64,000 nucleotides of DNA from Hemibagrus wyckioides (taxonomy: Eukaryota > Chordata > Actinopteri > Siluriformes > Bagridae): positions 8,688,511-8,752,510 of the forward strand of contig NC_080723.1 of the NCBI RefSeq assembly GCF_019097595.1. The letters run 5' to 3'. Below are positions 11,445 to 30,485 of the stretch, piece after piece (within the stretch, counting starts at the first letter, position 1; every line of letters begins with the position of its first letter). The position numbers and the translations under genes were made by a program. The notes beneath the pieces were generated by a model that made no database searches, was not told the origin of the DNA, and saw only the letters and a program-made list of their open reading frames with translations.

Positions 11445-12070
11445 TCAAAAAAATGAAACAGCACCAGTCATTACTTTATCTGTTATTATCTAATAAACTT
11501 TAAAGATTTTGCTAAAATAAATGATTACCCTTGCTCATTTTTCTCGTGTTGATTCCTTTTCCTCTTTTCACGACTGTATGTACTTATCAAGCACACAGTG
11601 ACATGATGTGGACCTCATAATGATAAGAAGAAGCAGCAGCTCAAGTTCATGGTGGTTGTTCCTACTGACCACAGCATGCAACACCAAAGTGCCAAGTGTT
11701 AACTGGAACATGTCCCTTTATTAGTCACTACAGTGAGCTGGTATGAGCTAACATGATCAACACGAGCAAAATGGTTTTTGTAGCATCTCCGGTGAAAATC
11801 ACCAAATGTCATGATGACACTGTACTCTGATGGTGCATCGAAGGAGTAAACAACATTAAGAAGCAATAATAGGATAACAAATGAGGGTGCAGAAACATGG
11901 AGATGGTCTTGTAAACATGTTGAACCAACTGACTGGTTTTATTGCTGCAGGAGGCAGAAGAAATGGTCCATTTGGTTCTAAAACAAAACCAACCTCCCTG
12001 GAAACCTACCCTGTTAATGCATAAGCGTACAAATAGATTTGTTCTGTTTAAGTTTTAACCAAGTTATCTA
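11445..12070. other. Gene-free intergenic DNA
   Basis: No gene or classifiable repeat is seen. Confidence 0.5.
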
Positions 12071-12072
12071 TT

Positions 12073-12350
12073 TTCAGTGTGGGCATGGTGGATTAATGAT
12101 TAGCACACTTGCCTCGTATCTCCAGGGTCGGGGGTTTGATTCCTCTGTGTGTGGAGTTTGCATGTTCTTCCTGTACTTCAGGGTTTTCTTCTGGGATCTC
12201 CAGGTTCCTCCACCAGGTCAGTGACACATGTTGTAGGCTGATTGGCATTTTTAAATTGTCTGCAGTGTGTGATTATGCCTTATGATGTATTAGCACCCTG
12301 TCCAAGGTGTCCACCATTTTGTGCCCCGAGTCCCCAGGGATAAAATCCAG
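12073..12350 (+). mobile_element. tRNA-derived SINE (family C)
   Basis: It begins with a tRNA-like head: 'gtgggcatggtggattaatg' carries the A box and 'gggtcgggggtttgattcc' carries the B box. It continues into the conserved fish SINE body 'gtgtggagtttgcatgttct', then 'ccaggttcctccaccaggt', and on to 'ccaggctccc'. A second SINE of another family follows directly. Confidence 0.8.
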
Positions 12351-12356
12351 GCTCCC

Positions 12357-12572
12357 TAACCCAAGTGGTTAAGGCTCTGGGTTGTTAATCAGAGGATCAG
12401 GGTTCAAGCCCCAACACTGCCAAGCTGTCACTGTTGGGCTCCTGAGCATGGTCCTTAACCCTCTCTGCTCCAGGGGCACCGAATGATGTCTGACCCCAAT
12501 GTTGGTATTATGCAACATTCAGAAAGAATTTCACTGTGCTGTAACATGTGAGACAATAATAAAGGTTTCTTC
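12357..12572 (+). mobile_element. tRNA-like SINE (family A)
   Basis: The box A region is 'cccaagtggttaaggctctg' and box B is 'agggttcaagccccaacac'. The body reads 'cctgagcatggtccttaaccctc' and the tail 'gaaagaatttcactgtgctg' and 'acaataataaagg'. It is the same family as the minus-strand body at 6203-6445 and the copy at 26045-26275. Confidence 0.8.
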
Positions 12573-12579
12573 TTCAAAG

Positions 12580-13000
12580 ATCTGATATACTGAATTGTAT
12601 AACGGATTTTTAAACCATTATACTGAAATATGACCAGATTGAGAAACTCCATTTAATGGCCTGTCAGAGCCAGAAAGAAAAAGAAAAGGTCAGTGTGACA
12701 TGGAGCTTAAACACATTTTGACATTCTCTCTCTGGCCTTTCCTTTTTTGACTAAAGATGATCCTGCAACAAAATATTCTTTAATTTTCCATCTCTAGTGC
12801 CAGAAAAGAGTAAACTCAAAATTATTCCTGTAACTGGGTACACGTGTTCTTGTAAACACCACCAGTGAGGATTTTACTGATGGACACGAACAGATGGGAT
12901 GCTAGCGATTGAGCAACGTGTGTAGAGCTGTACAACTGGGACACTTTTGTTGCTTTGATGAGAACACTGAACAGATTTTTAAATGATCTTCCTTATACTT
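12580..13000. other. Gene-free intergenic DNA
   Basis: No feature is seen. Confidence 0.5.
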
Positions 13001-13199
13001 GTGTGTAGTGCCTCATGCTGATGAAACGTAACACACTGGCTGGTTTGTGAAAGCATATTTAAGCAACAGCTTGGATTTTCACATGAACAATAAAGAGATT
13101 TTACACTTTAGTTCACAACTCCGTTAGGTCTTACAGACACTGGGCTATTTTATTACTTTAATTAGGACCATTTGTTACACACGCAAACCACAACCATCA

Positions 13200-13386
13200 C
13201 ACATGCCTAATGTACTGTTTTCAACTGGTACTACAGTTCATACATTTAATCTGTAAATAACTTTGTATTTTCATGCTTTCTTATTTGTGATATTGTGTCC
13301 TACTCTAGTGTTCCCTGTTGCTCACACATGACTGTGGACACCAAATTTCCTTCTTGGGGATTAATAAAGCACTCTACAACTACTAA
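13200..13386 (+). mobile_element. LINE 3' end (Rex/L2-like tail)
   Basis: The end reads 'aaatttccttcttggggatt' followed by 'aataaagcactctacaacta'. This matches the 3' terminus of fish Rex/L2-type LINEs, where 'CCCCTTGGGGATCAATAAAG' leads into a short tandem repeat. The body upstream is decayed. Confidence 0.6.
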
Positions 13387-13689
13387 AGACTGCAATTTGA
13401 CTCCTAGGAGAATTCTAAACACTGACAAATATTCCCCAAACAACTAAAGCAGAGATTTACACAACCTCTAACTTTTTTTAATCTGAAAATTCAGTTGATT
13501 CTGGAGTCTGGAGAGTCTCAGTGTTAAATTTGATGATGCTGCCCCCTGGTGGAATTATTCACTCGAGCTGACGCACCTCTAAATTGACAAACTTTCAGAA
13601 TAAACCCGATTACTAAAGCCTAGCAGATATTAAATAACCAGTTCCAATACAAAAAACTGTTTTAAAGGTAACAAAGCAGCAGTGAATCA

Positions 13690-14147
13690 AGTGAATTTGC
13701 ACATCATCTTTTATTCAGGCACAAAGAGGGACCCATTTGGTTAGTTTGCCTGATTGGCAATCAGCATTCAAGTCATTCACAACACAGTCACAGTGCCGCC
13801 TTTTTAAAGTGCTCATCTCGTCAAGTATTCAGTTTAATCTACATTCATACAAGCGATTCAAGTGCTCAGTAACCAGAAAGAAAAGGCACAGTTAGCAGAC
13901 ATGGCTTTACAACATGTATGGCTCCAGAAAACAGCCAGCATCTAAATTAACAGTGTCTGCATGTTGGAAAATCCACGCCTACCCCTGCCTCGGAATTAGC
14001 AGACGAGAAATGTCGCCACATCTACTTAATGCTACTTTGTGCGATAAAGAATGGAGGGGGGAGAAGAAAAAAAAAGAAAAAAAAGTGCAGAGTGTGATTT
14101 AACAGGCAAGCCAACAGATCCTACTGTACAGGAGTGCTTACAGAAAC
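13690..14147 (-). other. caprin2: caprin2 3' UTR with poly(A) signal
   Basis: Downstream of the caprin2 stop codon, read on the minus strand, the first good AATAAA hexamer is at 13710-13715. Cleavage would then fall near 13690 and give a 3' UTR of about 450 nt. This is an inference from the hexamer only. Confidence 0.55.
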
Positions 14148-23704
<9,557 letters not shown>

Positions 23705-23717
23705 GGTCCGTGTCTCT

Positions 23718-24470
23718 CTAGAGCGGAAAAGGAGATGAGATCAAGCTCATGGTGCATTTCAGAGGATTCAACAGATACAAAAACACTCTGGATGCTCTAC
23801 AGCTAGTCTAATTCTGCATTTTTCTTGTTACTCAAAAGCATTCAATTGCATAAATAATGGCACCCAGAACCTGAACTGCAGACAAACACCTGCTTGTCAC
23901 ATCATGTACACCAGAGCTTGCACTTGCATTTAGTACATATAGAAGTGTGATAGTGCGAGACAGGAACTTTCTGTGCCTCTGACTAAGCAAAAGTGTGTCA
24001 GGCTCCAGAATCATCCACATCAAACTGCAGCCAAACAGCACAACAGTCCCCAGTGCCACCGCCCAGTATGTAGAAAAACCCAGCTCTGTCTAGCAATCTC
24101 TTGCTGGAGATAATCATCAGCTGACTGACCACCAGGGATAACCTGAGCACCATCACAAACCACGTACAAATAAAAGCATTGACTGACCTCATGCGTCTCT
24201 TCTGCTGTGAATGCAGGCTTTCAGATCAGGAAAAAAAAAAAAGAATGAAATAAAGCTTGGTGGGCTGAAGGCAGGAAAAGAAAACAGAAAGAGAGAGACA
24301 GAAAGATACAGCAGTTGGTGAAAGGGAGGCCAACTCTCAGCTTCCTCTCACCTTTTTATGCACTCTCATCAAGGGAATCTCGGCAGCTGCGAGAGCAATC
24401 ATGACGTCATGACGCTAATGGAAGCGACGCGCGCTACAGGCTCGGGGCGCAGTGTGGAGTGCCAAAAGGG
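23718..24470 (-). promoter_or_regulatory. caprin2: caprin2 5' UTR intron and promoter region
   Basis: The first coding exon has an acceptor just before 23717 (CTCTAG), 13 nt upstream of the ATG. A donor-like AAG/GTGAGAGG on the minus strand at about 24352-24355 would end a non-coding first exon. Just upstream is a perfect CRE palindrome, TGACGTCA, at 24402-24409, in a GC-rich, CpG-containing stretch (24405-24455). No TATA box is clear. The transcription start is inferred to lie at about 24370-24450. Confidence 0.6.
24402..24409. promoter_or_regulatory. CRE/ATF palindrome TGACGTCA
   Basis: This is a perfect 8-bp cAMP-response element in the inferred caprin2 promoter. CREB/ATF factors bind such sites, typically in CpG-rich promoters. 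Function here is inferred from position. Confidence 0.6.
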
Positions 24471-25049
24471 TCAAAAATGTTGCTTGGACAGTGTGGGAAA
24501 TGGCAACATCCATAGCAGTGATGTAACTGAATATGAATACACTTTTCTGATTAAACTGATAATGTGTTCTAACAACCTGGATCCCGCAGGACGCTCAAGT
24601 AACATCACAGGAGCTAGAAAGTGAGAGAGGTTATAGTGAATATCAGCTCGGCTCAGTGCTGGGACTAATCCAAGGCAGTTCAATTCTGCTTTTGTGCAAC
24701 AGTTCTATAATTGAATATCAATTCAGTGACATTTTGGAGACACCAGATTTTCAGTTCATGTTTGCTCTGCTTGTGTAAAAAGATCCTGAAGAAAACTATA
24801 CTCACTTTATAGCTGAAAAAAAAAACCCACACAAATTCTTCAAGGTTTACTGAGACGCACCGAGAGAATTCATACATGATAAAAGTGTAGTACACTGTCA
24901 TCTACTGATAAACAAAATACAGCAGCAGAAACAGACATGGTGGCTGGCGTGGTTGGAGAGTTTATTATGAAAAGGGTTATCTATATTACAGAAGAAGGAA
25001 CTGTCAGAGAGTGTCTGTCTTCAGCACATGTTTAGAACAGAAAGAATTA

Positions 25050-25860
25050 AAATAATAATATCAGTGTCACTAAGCAGCCATGTGGCCACTTGTTAGTGAG
25101 GCTAATCAGAGTGAAAGAAAGGATTTGAGTGTAACAATTGGACTGTGGGACAATGGCAAAAGGTCACACGGTCTGATGAGTCCAGATTTCTGATATTCCA
25201 GTGCTCTGGATGCGTTAGAGTAAGAAGGGAAGCTCATGAAGCGATTCATCTGTCAGTCAGGAGACAGCCTCTGGAAGCAGTGTGATGATCTGAGGTTGCT
25301 TCAGCTGGTCAGGTCCAGGTTCAGAAACATTATGCAGAAATAAAGACAATGAAGTAAGCTGAAAAATTGAACAGACTGAATGACCAGGTTACTGGATTTC
25401 TTCTTCCATAGCTATATTCCTGAAATGACAACGGTAAGACTCATCAGGCTCAGATTGTGAAAGAGCTTGAGGAATGAGTTTCACACAAATATTGATGACC
25501 ACAAGTGTCCTTAATTCTGTTACATTTTTTTGGATGTAATGGAGAAGACTTTATACATAAGGTGATCTTAAATATTTCAAATTTTGACTCTGCTGCTGCC
25601 ATTTGTCTGCATATTTTTCAGTTCCTATGTTTTCATGCATAGTTGAGGCTTTTTGGCCCCAATTCTTTTATGAAGGCCACTGCTGGCCAGACTTCTCTGG
25701 ACAGTAGATGGGTTTACCTGGGTCCCACTGGTCTCCATCAGTTCTTTGTTGATGGCACTGCTGGACATCTTCCGACGTGGAAGGGAAGTAAGCATGAAGG
25801 GAAGTTTCTCACTCAGTTTTAAGCTCCTACACAACTGCTTCTGTTTCAGTTAATGACTGT
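25050..25860. pseudogene. Rearranged Tc1-like transposase remnant
   Basis: The plus strand at about 25135-25440 encodes the catalytic half of a Tc1 transposase with broken frames (WQKVTRSDESRF, then VMI-stop-GCFSWSGPG). The minus strand at 25625-25834 encodes an N-terminal helix-turn-helix part (SLPRRKMSSSAINKELMETS) of 69 codons. The two halves face each other, so an inversion or two abutting fragments is needed to explain them. Stops in both parts show that it is inactive. Confidence 0.7.
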
Positions 25861-26044
25861 GTTTTAACCTACATATGAAATTAATAATCATTCACATCTG
25901 CCTGGTATCATTTAATGGTTAATCAATCATACACATGACTCTGCTCCTACTTTGTTCTAGTGTACAAAGTGTACAAGATTGCTGGTTTTAAGCCGAAGGG
26001 TAGTCACACCAAATATTGATCTGATGTAGCTTTTTCTTCTGTTA

Positions 26045-26275
26045 TGTGGTGGCTCAAGTGGTTAAAGTTCTGGGTTGTTGATCAGAGGATCTGGGTTCAA
26101 GCCCCAGCACCACCAAACTCCACTGTTGGGCAACTGAGCAAGGCCCTTAACCCTCTCTGCTCCAGGGTCGCTGTATCATAGCCACCCCTGCACTCTGACC
26201 CCAACTTCCTCAGCTGGGATATGTGAAGAAAAGAATTTCTCTGTACTGTATGAGTGGCAATAATAAAGGCTTAAT
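26045..26275 (+). mobile_element. tRNA-like SINE (family A)
   Basis: The copy has a box A region 'gtggctcaagtggttaaagt', box B 'tgggttcaagccccagcac', the body 'ctgagcaaggcccttaaccc' and a tail ending 'ggcaataataaaggctt'. It lies between caprin2 and sinhcaf. Confidence 0.85.
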
Positions 26276-27385
26276 CTGTTTTAATAGTAAAGGTGAAAGT
26301 CATTTACTCCACAGGTCTTTTTCCCCCTCACTCACTAAACTGCAAATGACCTATAATTCACATATTATCTATAATCTCTCTCCATCTAGAAAATCTATAA
26401 ACATCTGTTCATATTATCTATAACGATATATTCAGATTACAGGGAAAATAATCACATGATAACAGATTGCACAACAACCACCAATAATTTCACAAGCTAC
26501 ATTTATTGAGATACAAGTAAAAAGTAGAATATGTAAAAAATACAAAACCTGCTTCATATTTTTTTCTAATAAGGTTCATACAAAGTGCATAGCTACAATA
26601 CATGCCTGTAGAGTACAAACAACTGAGAGAAGAAACTGAAGCAAAATAACAGGCAGGTACTGGACATAATTTGACCTGAATTTAAAAAAAAAAAAAAAAG
26701 AAAAAGGAAGTAAATACAGTTGTCACAATGTGCTTAAAGTTTGAAACCTGTGTGAAACCGTGGGTTATGTTATGAGGAGTGTTCCTTTAATATTTTATGA
26801 CGTTTAAAAAGGTGAGGTGTTGCAAATAAATATAAAATAAATAACAGAACCAATATTATAACCATTCAGTTCAAAATATCTTCAATTATTTACAGATAAC
26901 CAAGTGCTAAAGCGTGATGGAGACGAGTCGAGAGCGGAGGAAGAACAGAAATACATAATGGATGAAACAGGAAATAGTTCATGTCTTTATATAACAAAAA
27001 ATAAAATCACACAGCTGCCAACACTGATCCAAACACTCACACAAGAAAAAGAAGAAATGGACTGTTTTTCTTCCATTTTATAAGAATAAAAAATAAAATG
27101 TGTTTCTTTGGGGGGGGGGGGGGGAGAACAAGAAAGAAAACGAAAAGTTCCCTCAAGATGTACCTATAAAATATTTTAGTTTATTGCTTATGGTGGATTA
27201 ATGATCATCTGCTCTTTAGTGCCATCTTCTGTAAAGGAAGCAGGAACAAGTCATTTCTTGTAAAATACATGGGGGTTTGTGTGTTAAACTAAACAAAAAG
27301 AAAAACAGGATTACAAACCAATGCAGAAGAAAATCGATGTTATGGAGTAAAATAGTAAAATGACCAGTATTTTTGATACACTTTA

Positions 27386-28367
27386 GGGCTTTTCACACTG
27401 AGCTTAACCCTGGGGATCTGGTCACTCTTTTTAATCCCGTGTAGAGGAAGGTTTCACACTTGTACTGAAGCGGGATTAGTGCAGCTGTTTACCCGGGGTT
27501 ATGTACCTCAGCTCAGTGTTAACTCCAGATTCCGGTGATGAACTTGTACAGTGTGAAACGATGTGGTGTTAATGTTATGATTCAGCAGAAACTGAACAGT
27601 GTTTCTGCCTCAAACCACCTGCTTCATACAGCCACAGAAACCCGGCATGATGTGGAAATGTTATAGCGCTTTACTGGATTTGGAATGAAGAGGAGACTAT
27701 TTTAACAGTTACGTCAGAAACGTTTGGACAGGATAAGTTTGGATTACAGTCAGAAATAAGATATAAGGTAGATGTTGTAGCTTATTGGTTAAGGTGTTGG
27801 ACTACTGAACAGAAGGTGCGTGTTCGAAGCCCAGGTCCAACAAGCTGCCACTGCTGGGCCCCTGAGCAAGGCCCTTAACCCTCGATTGCTAGGTTGTATA
27901 AAATGAGATGAACTATAAGTCACTCTGGATAAGGATGTCTGCCAAATACCACAAATGTAAATATAATAAGATAAATGTTTAAGGAACTGACTGAAAAATG
28001 AGCAAAAGCTGGATATCAATGAACGCATGGTCAACTACACGACAAAATTAAAAAGGAAAAAAAAAAGATTTACGTGACATTTTTTATCCATCACTGAAGC
28101 AAAAGTGTGAGACAAACCATTATTTTAAAGCGGTCACATGATGTATTTATCTAAATCACGGTTGTTGATTAGGTGAATATGTAAATCAGAAGAAAGTTCA
28201 TCCAGGGTTTAGGAACCTACAGTGAGAAACATCTGATTATAAAGATCCAGATTCATTCTTAACCCCAGGTAAAGTTGGAGCAGTGTGACACGTTAAACAA
28301 GAGAACCCAGGACTCTTTACAAGGTTTACAGTCACACAGGGGGAATATTTTGCATGTGAAAAAGCCC
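27386..28367. mobile_element. Terminal-inverted-repeat element (about 982 bp) with TA flanks
   Basis: The left end is GGGCTTTTCACACTGAGC and the right end is TGTGAAAAAGCCC, which are complementary apart from one extra T. Both are flanked by TA. Sub-terminal parts are also loosely complementary (the aaccctgggg / ccccaggt blocks and repeated 'agtgtgaaac' / 'gtgtgacac' motifs). There is no transposase ORF. A SINE (27773-27958) sits inside it. The superfamily is not certain; the TA flank argues for a Tc1/mariner-like or related mechanism. Confidence 0.7.
27773..27958 (+). mobile_element. tRNA-derived SINE (family B) nested in the TIR element
   Basis: The tRNA-like head 'gtagcttattggttaaggtg' and 'cgtgttcgaagcccaggt' (box B) is followed by 'cctgagcaaggcccttaacc' and the tail 'cactctggataaggatgtct'. 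A minus-strand relative is at 44690-44862. Confidence 0.8.
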
Positions 28368-29166
28368 TAAAGATAAATCAAAAACAATGCACTTGATTAA
28401 ACTAACTAAGAGAACAAAAACATCTGACAAAATAACTCACAAAAGATTCAGTCCTTACAAAACAAAGTGAATGTATATAACCGTTTTTTTCAGTACATTA
28501 TTTACAAAAGCAGACTGAAGACAGGAGGTACTGTTTGTGAAAGAGTGTCAGTAAAGTAAATAAATAAGACTTAAGTGTGTAACAAATTCATAATTGGAAC
28601 TTTTTTTTGGCTAAACTGCTAATGTCATGTTCCACAATAAAAAAAATTGATATCTTAGAACATGACATTGCCACTGCAGTGATTATTTTCTTCTTCTTTT
28701 TTTACCTACAAAAATATATGTATGTATGTATATATATTTATTTATTCATTTATTAGAGTTGTATCAAAACCTAAAACAAACCCAAAAAAAGGAAAAGGTC
28801 TTGAAAAGGCCGTGCAAAAGATTCATGCGGATTCGCCTTCGGGACAAACGGCTTTGCTTAGCTTTCATGCATGACGACGTAAATATTGCAGAAAAAGTGA
28901 AACTTGAAATATTTACATGTGGAGAGATGGACAACTGACCGGCCGGGCTACTGCTCAGCTCGTCTCAGCACCACTGCAATGCTGAGAGAGCAATAACAGT
29001 GTGTGGTGAAACACTGACCTAGGACAACAGAGAAAGGGGGGGGGGATGAGAGACACAAAGCAAGAAAGAGAGAGACAGGAGAGAGACAAAGACAGAGAGG
29101 GAGCATCTGCTGGAATCAGTGACTAGACGGATGCTGCATTTGACTTCATTACAGTAAACTATAGAG

Positions 29167-29870
29167 CAGGGGTCTCCAACCTTTTTTCCTTGGAGAGCTA
29201 CAAAAAGACAAAATGAAGGTGGCCAAGAGCTACTCGTGTTATATTATTAGTAACCTTTATTTACATAACTTATTGCCATAAACCAATCCAGCGGAATAAA
29301 CTATTTTTGTGTGTCAGATTTCCTTCATTCACATGGACTCTTATCAGCACATTGTTACTGACAGTCTCCTGGCACATACCCTGATGTCTGAAAAAGGCTT
29401 GTAAAAAAATTACACATTTTTTAATTGTATTGGACTTTGTGATTAAATAATAGTATTTTTATGGCATTTATATAGAATAAAGAAAACACCAGCTGCACCA
29501 ATGAGAAATGTCTGCAGCACACTCGTCCTGCAGCAGGATGGAGTCATTCAGCTGTTTTACTTTGGCAGCATCATAGCTTTATTCCTAATGCTTTCAAATC
29601 CCCAGCAGTTTCCAAGTTAAAAGGATCTGCCATGTTTTCTTTATTCTTTACCCAAATTAAAGTTTATATAACGTGTCTATGTACTGTATTCTTGCTAGCT
29701 GTGTGTAAAATCGATTGACGGATGGCTGAATTAAATTGTGTGAGGAGTTTGAGTTGTCCAGGGAGTCAGATTTCTGTACAGTGCAGGGGTTTGTTTCAGT
29801 TAATTTGATTTTTATAAATTCTACACATATTCTATGAACTTTTAGGTAAGCTATGTGTTGGAGACCCCTG
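29167..29870. mobile_element. Non-autonomous hAT-like transposon
   Basis: The 14-bp terminal inverted repeats CAGGGGTCTCCAAC and GTTGGAGACCCCTG match perfectly. An 8-bp flanking duplication is present with one mismatch (CTATAGAG at 29159-29166, CTGTAGAG at 29871-29878). CAGGGG-type ends plus 8-bp duplications are the hallmark of hAT elements. The 704-bp body has no open transposase frame. Confidence 0.88.
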
Positions 29871-30485
29871 CTGTAGAGTCAGTGCTATAGACACATGGCG
29901 GTATGCTAATGATATAAACCTGGTGCTCATGTTTTTGCAGTGTAACCCGTTAAAAGGTAATAAGTGCTGCTGTGTTTACTTGCTGATGCTGTGAGCAGCC
30001 ATGTGGATTTGAGGTCACTCCCTGAACCAGGGGTTAAGCAAAATCATCCCGAGGTTCCGAGTCCTGACCTGGATTCAAATGCAGCGGGAGTTATAATGGA
30101 AAAGAAAAGATGAATAGGAAAAGAAACCTGTTGTGATGTCAAAGGTGTCGTTGCATCACGGCTCAGTCGTGTCAGTGATAAAGGCAGTAATTTAAAAAAA
30201 AAAAAAAAAAAACTTTCCTACACTGACTGAATCTCTACAGAAAACCAGCATATTGCCTGGGAGCTCATAAATATCCCCACACACACACTATAATCCATGT
30301 ACTAAGGGTGATGAGGAAAATACGTGAGTGTTGAACAATAAAGACCCGAGTGTGCACACACAGTACACTTGTTCATCCTACCTCAGAAAAAAAGTTCCAG
30401 CTGCTCTTGAATTGTACAAAATCGAGAATGTTTTCACTACATGACCGTAAAAATGCCCACCAGAAAATGTTCACCAGGAATGGAG

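Larger units (their letters stand above)
26486..30485 (-). other. Possible long sinhcaf 3' UTR and intergenic DNA with two inserted elements
   Basis: No other gene is found here. Reading down from the sinhcaf stop, a clean AATAAA on the minus strand is at 26502-26507, in sequence that looks UTR-like (26510-27180). A long 3' UTR of about 4 kb is possible. It would contain the two transposon derivatives at 27386-28367 and 29167-29870, so a shorter UTR is just as likely. A G-run lies at 27111-27124. Confidence 0.35.

Noticed and set aside
11094..11456. 120-codon plus-strand ORF similar to one at 36453-36830
   Set aside because: The repeated similarity first looked like a small gene family. The minus strand reads as transposase C-terminus with TIRs around it, so both are antisense frames of a mobile element.
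12357..12430. Possible tRNA gene
   Set aside because: The boxes belong to a SINE head: the acceptor stem does not pair and the sequence continues into a SINE body and tail.
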